From the NCBI GenBank assembly GCA_937925695.1, contig CALAMD010000123.1, forward strand, positions 1-15,802: DNA of 15,802 bases, written 5' to 3'. Of this stretch, positions 6,786 to 13,847 are shown piece after piece. The translations under genes and the position numbers were made by a program. Positions within the stretch are counted from its first letter, which is position 1; each line of letters begins with the position of its first letter. Under the pieces are notes generated by a model, which saw only the letters and a program-made list of their open reading frames with translations, searched no databases and was not told the origin of the DNA. The stretch comes from an uncultured Bacillaceae bacterium (GTDB lineage Bacteria; Bacillota; Bacilli; Bacillales; Amphibacillaceae).

Positions 6786-6857
6786 TGGGCTGTACTGGGA
6801 TCGAACCAGTGACCTCTTCGCTGTCAACGAAGCGTTCTCCCGCTGAACTAACAGCCC
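6786..6857 (-). tRNA. tRNA-Val (anticodon GAC)
   Basis: On the minus strand the 72 bases fold as a full cloverleaf. The acceptor stem is GGGCTGT with ACAGCCC plus discriminator A, the D arm is GTTC-AGCGGGA-GAAC, the anticodon arm is CTTCG-TTGACAG-CGAAG, the variable loop has 5 bases, and the T arm is ACTGG-TTCGATC-CCAGT. Loop positions 34-36 are GAC, reading GUC (and GUU) valine codons. The 3' CCA is not encoded, because the discriminator is followed by TCACC; it would be added by the CCA-adding enzyme. It stands alone and has its own terminator. Its 3' end faces the anomalous region to the left, the orientation in which integrative elements insert. Confidence 0.95.
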
Positions 6858-7105
6858 ATGTTGAATAAACTTGTACATTTATAAACTATAAATTATTACT
6901 TGTGTTGTTTGGCACAATTAATACTATATAAAATTTATTTGTTTATGTCAAATTTTATCTTGTTAAGATTTATATTTTTTAACAAAAATATAAAAACACA
7001 CGCAGGCAACTTTAATCGATTGCCTGCGTCATTTTATTCATATTTATTTACACTTGATGTTAACAATGCAGATGTAGCCCCAATGATCATAAGGAGATAA
7101 ATAAA
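6858..7105. other. Spacer between tRNA-Val and the YjcZ-type gene
   Basis: Very AT-rich. The minus-strand promoter of the tRNA should lie in its left part, but no clear consensus was seen. An open frame across 6900-7100 has no ribosome binding site, runs through the hairpin at 7000-7029 and is not called. The only firm element is that hairpin. Confidence 0.5.
7000..7029 (-). terminator. Strong hairpin terminator, probably for the yjcZ-type transcript
   Basis: A perfect 10-bp stem, ACGCAGGCAA (7000-7009) with TTGCCTGCGT (7020-7029), has a 10-base loop. On the minus strand it is followed by GTGTTTTTATATTTTT, a good T-tract, which fits the end of the YjcZ-type transcript. The plus side is followed by CATTTTATT, so it may act both ways. 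Confidence 0.75.
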
Positions 7106-7207
7106 ATGATGAGTAAGCAAAATTTATGCTCTGCTAATGCAGTCAGATACAGCAAAGCCACAATTTACCAATCCAAACTCATCCTTATATCTCCTAATAA
7201 AACTTAA
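7106..7207 (+). CDS. Possible 33-residue microprotein, unrecognised
   Basis: AAGGAG at 7091-7096 lies 9 bases before paired ATG codons at 7106 and 7109, opening a 33-codon frame that ends at TAA 7205 and overlaps the 3' end of the minus-strand yjcZ-type gene by four bases. The product is polar and basic with two Tyr and one Cys (start MMSKQNLCSANAV, end ISPNKT) and has no membrane segment or known motif. The case rests on the ribosome binding site alone. Frames this short arise often by chance, and it is a poor match to any family I know. Confidence 0.22.
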   Translation: MMSKQNLCSANAVRYSKATIYQSKLILISPNKT

Positions 7208-7308
7208 TAACCATAGCCAACGTAGGCGGCACCAACAATAATTAACAGGATAAATAGCACTACAATTAGCGCAAAACCTTTACCATATCCATAAGAAGAG
7301 CTACCCAT
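7204..7308 (-). CDS. YjcZ family sporulation microprotein
   Basis: The start is ATG 7308, 7 bases after a strong GGAGGTGG site at 7316-7323; a longer frame reaching 7386 runs through that site and is not family-like. The 34-residue product has a Ser/Gly/Tyr head (MGSSSYGYGK), one membrane helix GFALIVVLFILLIIVGAAYV (residues 11-30) and a GYGY tail. This is the typical build of YjcZ-type proteins, tiny membrane peptides found in spore formers and associated with sporulation; their function is unknown. No sigma-G or sigma-K promoter could be assigned with confidence. The hairpin at 7000-7029 probably ends the transcript. Confidence 0.88.
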   Translation of the reverse strand: MGSSSYGYGKGFALIVVLFILLIIVGAAYVGYGY

Positions 7309-7453
7309 ATAATATCCACCTCCATCATTGCATTTGTTATCAATGTATGTAAATAAAACAATAATGAATATGGTAATACCCCACAACTGGCTATTTTAGG
7401 CATTTCGACAAAATATTTACCATTTTCATCACCGATTCTGGCAATTATGCAGA

Positions 7454-7487
7454 AAACAACCAAGCGTTGTTGTTCGCTTGGTTGTTT
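7454..7487 (-). terminator. Terminator of the DUF2512 gene
   Basis: A perfect 13-bp stem, AAACAACCAAGCG (7454-7466) with CGCTTGGTTGTTT (7475-7487), has an 8-base loop and gives a TTGTTTTC tail on the minus strand. It lies 72 bases past the stop at 7560 and separates that gene from the YjcZ-type gene. Confidence 0.8.
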
Positions 7488-7559
7488 AATATGTGTCCTG
7501 TTTACTGCTTCTACATGATAGACGGAGAGTAGCTCATCTTACAAAATGTTGATTTCTAC

Positions 7560-8021
7560 TCAAGATAATTTAAAATCATAATTCTTTTGTCGTTTCCTGT
7601 TTGTTATTACCCTCGTTAAGCTCTTCAGATATTTCCGTTTGGAATTGGGGAGATGGGGGAAGAACCATAAATTCTTTTGCAAAGATATGTTGTACCATAT
7701 ATTGGTGAAAAAAACTTCGACAATGGTGATGAAAACGGCTGAGACGAATGAAGAAATTCCTAAATTAATTGACTCTATGATTAATAAATAGCCTAAAACC
7801 CATACTCCGATAAATGCTAAAAAGAAATCCGCCACGGCAGCGATGGTGTTATCGAAATTTGGCAGGATGATTAAGTCACCAATGATAAACGAAATACCTG
7901 TTAATAATAGACTTATGGACAATATATTGGCAAAGGTGATGCCATAAAATCCGCCAAGAATCATCATTAACACGGCCAAATGAATCACAAACTTAATGAT
8001 TAAAGCTAATGCATATTTCAA
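7560..8021 (-). CDS. DUF2512 (YndM-type) membrane protein
   Basis: The 153-residue product has four hydrophobic segments in the first 110 residues, and DLIILP followed by NTIAAVADFFLAFIGVW, a pattern characteristic of DUF2512/YndM proteins of bacilli. Their function is unknown, and they are largely restricted to spore formers. The start is TTG 8021, giving MKYALALIIKF. AAGGAGG at 8029-8035 lies exactly 7 bases upstream and no better ATG exists. The C-terminus after the last helix is strongly basic (NSKRKYLKSLTRVITNRKRQ), presumably cytoplasmic and longer than I would expect. It appears monocistronic, with a terminator after it and a divergent YitT-family gene upstream. Confidence 0.8.
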   Translation of the reverse strand: MKYALALIIKFVIHLAVLMMILGGFYGITFANILSISLLLTGISFIIGDLIILPNFDNTIAAVADFFLAFIGVWVLGYLLIIESINLGISSFVSAVFITIVEVFFTNIWYNISLQKNLWFFPHLPNSKRKYLKSLTRVITNRKRQKNYDFKLS

Positions 8022-8217
8022 TTGCTTGCCTCCTTATTCATTGATGGTGTTTACTAACTGCTTGGCACATGGAAAAATTATCAATTAATTGCTACTATTG
8101 TCTCCCATTCCGGAAAAAAACATTCGTCTCAATCATCATGTTTACTAACGGACATGAATATTCTTGGAAGTAAGGTGATCCAACAAAGATGTAGATGTAT
8201 TGAATAAGGAGAATTAG

Positions 8218-8832
8218 ATGAATTCATTTGGCAAGAAATTTATTCTCGTGATCCTTGGTGGATTTTTGCAAGGGATCGGAATGGGTATATTTTTATTCCC
8301 GCAGTCAATTCCTTCAGGTGGCGTTGGTGGTTTAGCGATCATTTTGCATCATATATTTCATCTCAATATTGGACTAGCTTTATGGCTTGTTAATTTTTGT
8401 CTTATTCTTGTTGGCATTAAATATTTGGGCAAACGATTTGCACTTTGGACAATTTTTGCGATAACAATCGCTTCATTATCAATAGAACTGTTTGATATGA
8501 CCATTTTCCTTCAGCAACGAAATATAATTTATGATTTACTTGTCGGTTCAGTATTTTTAGGAACAGGAATCGGGTTATTAATGCGTCAAGGTGTATCTAA
8601 TGGTGGTATTGGCGTGATTGCCCTTGTCATCTCGGGGCGAAGAAATATATTACCAGGGAAGCCGTTATTCATCATCAATGGTTTCATTTTTGTCCTTACA
8701 GGTATTTTGATCCACTGGAAAATCATTATTTTAGCTTTAATTAGTCAATGGATTGCTACAACAGTAATCGATCAAATATGTCGCATTACTTTTTATCAAG
8801 CTTATACGTTAGGATGGCGAAAGAAACCGTAA
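8218..8832 (+). CDS. YitT/YczE-family integral membrane protein, short form
   Basis: The 204-residue product has about five to six membrane helices and the two glycine-rich signatures of the YitT (DUF161) family: SIPSGGVGG at residues 30-38 and GVSNGGIGV at 125-133. Full YitT proteins are about 280-290 residues with a soluble C-terminal DUF2179 domain. That domain is absent here and the protein ends just after the last hydrophobic region (GWRKKP), so it resembles the shorter YczE-like forms. No substrate or activity is firmly known. AAGGAG at 8206-8211 supports ATG 8218. The stop codon directly abuts the stop of the convergent MFS gene, with no spacer. Confidence 0.82.
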   Translation: MNSFGKKFILVILGGFLQGIGMGIFLFPQSIPSGGVGGLAIILHHIFHLNIGLALWLVNFCLILVGIKYLGKRFALWTIFAITIASLSIELFDMTIFLQQRNIIYDLLVGSVFLGTGIGLLMRQGVSNGGIGVIALVISGRRNILPGKPLFIINGFIFVLTGILIHWKIIILALISQWIATTVIDQICRITFYQAYTLGWRKKP

Positions 8833-10080
8833 TTATATATAGTTATATTGATATTGTTGCTTACGTTTCTTTTTATCATCGTTGCCTCTGACGTGAATGA
8901 AAATTAAGACGAGTAGCCCAACGATACAAGTTAGTATGGCAATCGAAATAAACATACCACTACGGGACCAATCCATTAAGCGGGCAAAGATTGGCGGACC
9001 GGCAGCAACGCCAATAAAACGAACGGAACCGTATAACGATGAGACAAAGCCTCTTCTATCTTTACCAACAGATCCGGTGATTAAGCTATTCACACATGGC
9101 AAGACAAGCCCTGCACCAATGCTACTTATTGATAGGACAATGAGAAAAAGGACTAATTGCTTAGTAATAATCAATAGAGCATAGGATAATGTCATACAAC
9201 TAAAGCCAATGATGATTAATCTTTTCATTTTATTAAATTTTTTACCGATAATATTACCTGTTATGTAGGCAAAGCTAACCATAACAAGTAAAGGAATCGA
9301 TAAAATAAATCCTTTGATGACACCTTCAATTTTGTATTCTTCTTCTAACATGTCAGATAGGTAAAAGAGAATACCAAAGAGCGTAAATAAACAAATACCT
9401 CCTGCTAAATAGGCAATACTTAACCATCTTCCCTCCATCTTAAAAACGCTTTTTAAGCCGATTAAATATTTTCGGAAGGGCGGTGGTGAGGCTAGTTTTG
9501 GTTTTTCTTTAACAAAAAATAAGACAAATATAATGGCTAAGATACAAAGGCCAGGGAACGTAAAAAATACGGTGTACCAAGTAACTAAACCTGCTAACGA
9601 ACCGAGAATTGGTGAAAGGACTTTACCGAGTCCGTTAGATGCTTCAAAAATTCCTAACACACGACTTTGTTCTGCACCTTTAAATAAATCACCAGTTAAT
9701 GCCATGGCAATCGGTGCTGCTCCGGCCGCGCCAATTCCTTGGAAAATCCGACCTATTAATATCCAAATATAAATATTTGAAAAAAAGGCGACACTAATCC
9801 CTGCTAATAATCCCCCAAGAGCAAATAAAAATAATGAGGGGACAATAACGACTTTCCGCGTGTATCGATCAGAAAGATAGCCGACAATCGGGATAAATAT
9901 GGCGGCTGCAATAGAAAAGACAGTGATGACAAGGCTTACTTGCATTTGCGATAGGTCGAGTGATGATTTCATCGCGGGAAGAATCGGAATAAGCATCGAA
10001 TTTCCAAGGGTCATGATTAAAGGGATTGATCCAATGGAAATAATAGTCATGCCATTATTTTTTGATGATGACACAAGCAA
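8833..10080 (-). CDS. MFS (DHA1-type) drug/metabolite exporter
   Basis: A 415-residue major facilitator with about 12 predicted helices. The antiporter loop motif GYLSDRYTRK is at residues 67-76 between helices 2 and 3, and the helix 1 region IPLIMTLGNSMLIPILPAM is typical of proton-coupled multidrug efflux proteins of the YvmA/YfiS kind. The substrate cannot be read from sequence. The start is TTG 10080 (4 bases after AAGGGG at 10085-10090); GTG 10074, with a 10-base gap, is equally plausible. It begins 18 bases after the DUF3231-type stop on the same strand, so the two are probably one operon. Its 3' end meets the YitT-family gene head-on with no terminator visible in between. Confidence 0.85.
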   Translation of the reverse strand: MLVSSSKNNGMTIISIGSIPLIMTLGNSMLIPILPAMKSSLDLSQMQVSLVITVFSIAAAIFIPIVGYLSDRYTRKVVIVPSLFLFALGGLLAGISVAFFSNIYIWILIGRIFQGIGAAGAAPIAMALTGDLFKGAEQSRVLGIFEASNGLGKVLSPILGSLAGLVTWYTVFFTFPGLCILAIIFVLFFVKEKPKLASPPPFRKYLIGLKSVFKMEGRWLSIAYLAGGICLFTLFGILFYLSDMLEEEYKIEGVIKGFILSIPLLVMVSFAYITGNIIGKKFNKMKRLIIIGFSCMTLSYALLIITKQLVLFLIVLSISSIGAGLVLPCVNSLITGSVGKDRRGFVSSLYGSVRFIGVAAGPPIFARLMDWSRSGMFISIAILTCIVGLLVLIFIHVRGNDDKKKRKQQYQYNYI

Positions 10081-10098
10081 TACACCCCTTCATCATGA

Positions 10099-10593
10099 TT
10101 AGGACTTAACACTAATTGGTGGTGAGACGAACCAACCTTTATCCTCGATTAATGTTATTAATTTTTGTTCATAAGCTACTCTTTCTGTATGAAAATTTTC
10201 AAAAATGGACCGGATAAAATCTTGAAATGCACAACCAATGATAAAACTGCATAGTAGTCTGCCGTAGATCAATTCTTTTTTAATAAGTAAAGCCATTTCA
10301 GCATCATGAAGACGTGCACCCGCAGGAATGTCTCGTACCTCTACATGGGGACGATCTGGAGGTTGGGGGGGCAAGCGAATCCCTAGCTCTTTTAACAGCT
10401 TTTCAATTTGTTCGACTTCTTCCTCATAGCAATTTTCAAATAAATCCTCTAAGTAATTTTTAAAGTCATCTTCTTCTGAATGATTCATGTACACCTGTAA
10501 AGTTAAGATATTCATTTTGGCATCGTATAAGTAAGCCCACAAATGATATATTTCTCCCGAATGTAAAGGTTTATCTCTATTTACATTTGACAT
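10099..10593 (-). CDS. DUF3231-type helical protein
   Basis: A 164-residue soluble, mostly helical protein. The N-terminus HSGEIYHLWAYLYDAKMNI and the spacing of acidic helices (EEVEQIEKLLKELGI followed by a Pro-rich turn LPPQPPDRP) match the single-domain form of DUF3231 proteins as I recall them, a bacillus-enriched family with ferritin-like helical character and unknown function. No catalytic motif is evident. ATG 10593 has an AGGGGT site 6 bases upstream. It is the first gene of a likely two-gene operon with the MFS exporter and diverges from ssuA, sharing a 150-base promoter region. The family call is from pattern recognition only. Confidence 0.6.
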   Translation of the reverse strand: MSNVNRDKPLHSGEIYHLWAYLYDAKMNILTLQVYMNHSEEDDFKNYLEDLFENCYEEEVEQIEKLLKELGIRLPPQPPDRPHVEVRDIPAGARLHDAEMALLIKKELIYGRLLCSFIIGCAFQDFIRSIFENFHTERVAYEQKLITLIEDKGWFVSPPISVKS

Positions 10594-10631
10594 CTTTTGA
10601 CCCCTATCTTTTTTTCATAGTATTACTGTTA

Positions 10632-10652
10632 GTACCTTAAAATATGTACCTT
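10632..10652. repeat. Direct repeat GTACCTT, 14-base period, in the divergent ssuA spacer
   Basis: GTACCTT occurs at 10632-10638 and 10646-10652, between the divergent DUF3231-type and ssuA genes. The period is not quite one and a half helical turns. It could be a regulator site, for example sulfur control of ssu, but no known consensus was matched and chance is possible. Confidence 0.2.
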
Positions 10653-10743
10653 CAATTAATTACTTGGGACAGGAACCTACTATTTAAAACAACATAGGCT
10701 AAAACAGAGCTGATTTACAGAAATGGAAAAAGAGGGTAAGTAT

Positions 10744-11706
10744 ATGAAGAAATTATTAGCGTTTGTCTGCCTTAGCCTTAGCTTGATGATTCTCGTTTCA
10801 TTAATGTCTGGTTGCATACAGAAGGATGTATCTTCTACTGACGTAACTAAGGAACATGTGATAAGGATTGGTTATCAAAAAAATTGTCCTTTCGTAATTT
10901 TGCGAGGCCTTGGAACATTGGAGGAACGTTTAGAACCTCTTGGCTATACGGTTGAATGGAAAGAATTCCAAGCTGGACCAGCGTTAACAGAAGCTTTACA
11001 TGCTGGAAGCATTGATATTGGGCGAACGGGGAATTCACCAGTAATTTTTGCACAAGCAGCGGGAACAAAATTTGTGACATTAGCTGCCGGCAAACCTAAA
11101 TATGAAGGAAGTGGCATCCTAGTACCAAAAGATGCTGAAATCTCGTCAGTGGCAGAATTAAAAGGAAAGACAATTGGTTTTGCGAATGGATCAAGTTCCC
11201 ATTACCTCATTGTTAAGGCTTTGCAACACGCAGGGTTAAATTATGAAGATATTACCCCGGCATTTTTATCCCCAGGAGATGCAAGAGTAGCTTTCGAACA
11301 GGGAAATATCGACGCTATGGTAGTTTGGGATCCATTTACAGCTTCAACTGAACTGCATTCAGAAGGTAAATTATTAACTAATGGTGAAGGACTGACGACA
11401 GACCGCGACTTTTTTATCGCGACTGAAGAATTTGCCGAGAAACATCAAGAAATTGCAACTATTGTTATCGAAGAAGTGAATAAATCATCTGAATGGGCAA
11501 ATAACCATCATGAAGCATTAATCGAAATGTTAGCACCAATTTTAAATCTAGATCAGGAGTCCATTAAAATAGCTGTTGAAAGACGTGTGTATGGTGTCGA
11601 TGAAATAAACCACGATATCATTGCTGAACAACAAGATATAGCAGATACATTTTATGAATTAGGCATTATTCCAAAACGCATAGATGTTTCCGAAGTCATG
11701 GAATAG
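10744..11706 (+). CDS. ssuA: Aliphatic sulfonate ABC transporter substrate-binding lipoprotein
   Basis: Extracytoplasmic binding protein that captures aliphatic sulfonates (family knowledge) and delivers them to SsuC. ATG 10744 is chosen because AGAGGG at 10731-10736 lies 7 bases before it; an ATG at 10723 would put seven extra residues before the signal peptide. The 320-residue product has a lipoprotein signal with lipobox LMSGC, lipidated Cys24. Family hallmarks follow: IRIGYQKNCPF, LEERLEPLGYTVEWKEFQAGP, GSIDIGRTGNSPVIFAQAAG, LKGKTIGFANGSSSHYLI and MVVWDPFTA. It is the first gene of ssuA-ssuC-ssuB, 26 bases before ssuC. The related nitrate/taurine/thiamine-precursor binding proteins share the fold, so the exact ligand is inferred. 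Confidence 0.88.
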   Translation: MKKLLAFVCLSLSLMILVSLMSGCIQKDVSSTDVTKEHVIRIGYQKNCPFVILRGLGTLEERLEPLGYTVEWKEFQAGPALTEALHAGSIDIGRTGNSPVIFAQAAGTKFVTLAAGKPKYEGSGILVPKDAEISSVAELKGKTIGFANGSSSHYLIVKALQHAGLNYEDITPAFLSPGDARVAFEQGNIDAMVVWDPFTASTELHSEGKLLTNGEGLTTDRDFFIATEEFAEKHQEIATIVIEEVNKSSEWANNHHEALIEMLAPILNLDQESIKIAVERRVYGVDEINHDIIAEQQDIADTFYELGIIPKRIDVSEVME

Positions 11707-11732
11707 TTGTTTATGTAAGGAGGGTTAAATTC

Positions 11733-12497
11733 TTGAAGAACATATTAAGCAATGTAACAAAGCCTATAGTTCCATGGTTAGTTCCGAGCTTCATTCTGTT
11801 ATGTTGGCAATTATTTTCATGGTTTCATCTCATACCAGAAAGAATTTTACCATCTCCACTCGCTGTTTTAGCAGCCGCTTATAAATTATTGGTAACAGGC
11901 GAACTGATGGATCATATGTTGATCAGTTTAGGGAGGGCACTGATTGGCTTTGTCATCGGTGGGGCTATTGGATTTATCCTAGGATTGGTGAATGGGATAT
12001 TCCGCCATGCTGAATTATTTTTAGATACATCCATACAAATGATTCGCAATATCCCCCATTTGGCATTAATTCCATTAGTAATTCTGTGGTTTGGCATTGA
12101 TGAGACAGCGAAAATATTTTTAGTCGCCCTCGGTGTTTTGTTCCCTGTATATATTAATACGTATCACGGTATTAAATCTGTGGATAAAGGCTTAATTGAA
12201 ATGGGAAATGCCTATGGTTTAAAGGGAAGATTGATGTTTTTTCATATCATCTTACCTGGCGCCATGTCATCGATCCTTGTTGGTCTACGTTTTTCTCTTG
12301 GTGTGATGTGGCTTACATTAATCGTTGCGGAAACCATTTCAACCCACGTAGGAATTGGTTACATGGCGATGAATGCGAGGGAATTTATGCAAATGGACGT
12401 CATCGTGTTAAGTATTATCATTTATGCATTGTTTGGAAAGTTCTCGGATATGATTGCACGATTTTTCGAGCGAAAATTACTCCACTGGAATGCATGA
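11733..12497 (+). CDS. ssuC: Aliphatic sulfonate ABC transporter permease
   Basis: Membrane subunit of the importer. The 254-residue product has about six helices and the EAA-loop that contacts the ATPase at residues 156-175 (EMGNAYGLKGRLMFFHIILP). RILPSPLAV and MIRNIPHLALIPLVILWFGI are typical of SsuC/TauC/NrtB permeases. The start is TTG 11733, supported by AAGGAGGG at 11717-11724 with an 8-base gap; no ATG nearby is as well placed. It lies between ssuA (26-base gap) and ssuB (10-base gap), so the three genes should be one transcript and one complex. The length is normal. Confidence 0.88.
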   Translation: MKNILSNVTKPIVPWLVPSFILLCWQLFSWFHLIPERILPSPLAVLAAAYKLLVTGELMDHMLISLGRALIGFVIGGAIGFILGLVNGIFRHAELFLDTSIQMIRNIPHLALIPLVILWFGIDETAKIFLVALGVLFPVYINTYHGIKSVDKGLIEMGNAYGLKGRLMFFHIILPGAMSSILVGLRFSLGVMWLTLIVAETISTHVGIGYMAMNAREFMQMDVIVLSIIIYALFGKFSDMIARFFERKLLHWNA

Positions 12498-12507
12498 AGG
12501 GGAGAAG

Positions 12508-13293
12508 ATGAGAGTGGAATATAAATGGATAGAACGGACACATATATTATTGGATCAGGTCAAAAAGTCATATCACCAGTTAGAAGTGTTAAAAGGAATT
12601 CACTTATCTATTCAACAAGGTGAATTTATTGCGATTGTCGGTAAAAGTGGTTGTGGGAAAAGTACGCTTCTTCGGTTAATCGCTGGATTAGAACCTGCTA
12701 CGGAAGGAAATATTTATGTAAACCGCCAAGCATTAAATTCTTTGAATCAGGATGCACGAATCATGTTTCAAGATGGTCGATTACTACCTTGGAAAACAGT
12801 CATTGATAACATTGCCATTGGCTTACCAAAAGAAATGAAAGAAAAGGCGTTCGACTCCTTAAAAAATGTCGGTCTTTCTCAACGTGAACATGACTATCCG
12901 AGGAAATTGTCTGGTGGTCAACAACAACGGGTTGCTTTAGCTAGGGCATTAGTGCATAATCCGGAAATCTTATTATTAGATGAGCCGTTAGGTGCACTAG
13001 ATGCCTTAACAAGATTAGAAATGCAAGCTTTAATTGAAGCGTTATGGCTAAATAAAAAGTTTACAGCTATTCTTGTCACCCATGATGTTGAGGAGGCAGT
13101 TGCGATTGCCGATCGGGTAGTGCTTATTGAAAATGGCTTGATCAAACTCAATCAACAGATCGATCTACCCCGTCCCCGCCAACGTACCCATTCAAAATTT
13201 TCCTTATACGTAGATCAAATCCTTAAACTGATTATGAACAAGCAACAAAGTAGCGTTCAGGAAGATAATCAAATTAGAACGATTAGCGGTTAA
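12508..13293 (+). CDS. ssuB: Aliphatic sulfonate ABC transporter ATP-binding protein
   Basis: Cytoplasmic ATPase that powers the importer. The start is ATG 12508, preceded by AAGGGGAG at 12497-12504; in-frame ATGs at 12490 and 12454 lie inside ssuC. The 261-residue product has all ABC motifs: Walker A GKSGCGKST at 45-53, Q-loop Gln88 (MFQDGRLLPW), signature LSGGQ at 134-138, Walker B ILLLDE ending D158-E159, D-loop ALD at 163-165 and H-loop His192. LLPWKTVIDNIAIGL is typical of the SsuB/TauB/NrtD branch. It is the last gene of the transporter. No ssuD/ssuE monooxygenase-reductase genes follow, unlike the B. subtilis ssu operon, so desulfonation must be encoded elsewhere if sulfonates are the substrate. 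Confidence 0.88.
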   Translation: MRVEYKWIERTHILLDQVKKSYHQLEVLKGIHLSIQQGEFIAIVGKSGCGKSTLLRLIAGLEPATEGNIYVNRQALNSLNQDARIMFQDGRLLPWKTVIDNIAIGLPKEMKEKAFDSLKNVGLSQREHDYPRKLSGGQQQRVALARALVHNPEILLLDEPLGALDALTRLEMQALIEALWLNKKFTAILVTHDVEEAVAIADRVVLIENGLIKLNQQIDLPRPRQRTHSKFSLYVDQILKLIMNKQQSSVQEDNQIRTISG

Positions 13294-13312
13294 ACATCAA
13301 AATTAGCATCAA

Positions 13313-13341
13313 TTGTCACAGTTGGATTATTTAGGTATGAT
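13313..13341 (+). promoter_or_regulatory. Sigma-A promoter of the yjbQ-family gene
   Basis: TTGTCA (13313-13318) and TATGAT (13336-13341) are separated by exactly 17 bases, 10 of 12 consensus positions. The expected start point is about 25 bases before the gene's ATG. This makes the gene independent of the ssu transcript. Confidence 0.75.
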
Positions 13342-13373
13342 AAAAGTAATTATCATGAACAAAGGAGTTCAAG

Positions 13374-13784
13374 ATGATGAACAATACTTTATTTCAATTC
13401 GATCTTACTACCCACGAAAAACAAGCATTCATCAATGTAGATCATTACTTACAAGAAGCCTTGGCCGAAAGTAAAGTAGAAGAAGGAATCATGATTGTCT
13501 TTTGTCCCCATACGACAGCTGCTATCACCATTAATGAAAATGCTGATCCTGATGTGAAAACAGATTTAAAATTTGGTCTGGATGTTACATTTCCGAATCG
13601 AAAAGAATATATTCATATGGAAGGAAATTCTGATGGCCATATGAAGTCCTCTGTAGTAGGAGCAAGTGAAACATTAATTATCACAGGTGGACGCTTGGTG
13701 CTAGGTACGTGGCAAAGTGTTTATTTCTGTGAGTTTGACGGGCCACGTCATCGAAAGTTTTATGTAAAAATAATTGAAGGTTAA
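13374..13784 (+). CDS. yjbQ: YjbQ family (UPF0047) protein
   Basis: A 136-residue soluble protein of the YjbQ/UPF0047 family, a small trimeric beta fold. Family members have reported weak thiamine-phosphate synthase activity; the physiological role is unsettled. Signatures are complete: CPHTTAAITINENAD at residues 44-58, HMEGNSDGHMKSS at 81-93 (conserved His/Asp/Lys cluster) and GTWQSVYFCEFDGPR at 111-125. Length is normal for the family. AAAGGAG at 13361-13367 precedes paired ATGs at 13374 and 13377; either may be used. It has its own promoter 80 bases after ssuB and is closed by the shared terminator at 13803-13838. A functional link with ssu is not implied by the spacing. Confidence 0.85.
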   Translation: MMNNTLFQFDLTTHEKQAFINVDHYLQEALAESKVEEGIMIVFCPHTTAAITINENADPDVKTDLKFGLDVTFPNRKEYIHMEGNSDGHMKSSVVGASETLIITGGRLVLGTWQSVYFCEFDGPRHRKFYVKIIEG

Positions 13785-13802
13785 TCTTTGCAAGTAAAGA
13801 AA

Positions 13803-13838
13803 AAGGGATAGATCGGCAATCAAGCCAATCTATCCCTT
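13803..13838 (-). terminator. Terminator shared by convergent yjbQ and uracil permease genes
   Basis: AAGGGATAGATCGGC (13803-13817) pairs with GCCAATCTATCCCTT (13824-13838) with one mismatch. On the minus strand it is followed by TTTCTTTAC after the CCCTT arm, a good T-tract for the permease gene. The plus-strand tail (ATTGCGTTATT) is weaker. Confidence 0.8.
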
Positions 13839-13847
13839 ATTGCGTTA

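Noticed and set aside
6900..7100. 66-codon plus-strand frame beside the tRNA
   Set aside because: No ribosome binding site, low-complexity AT-driven composition, and it runs through a perfect terminator hairpin.
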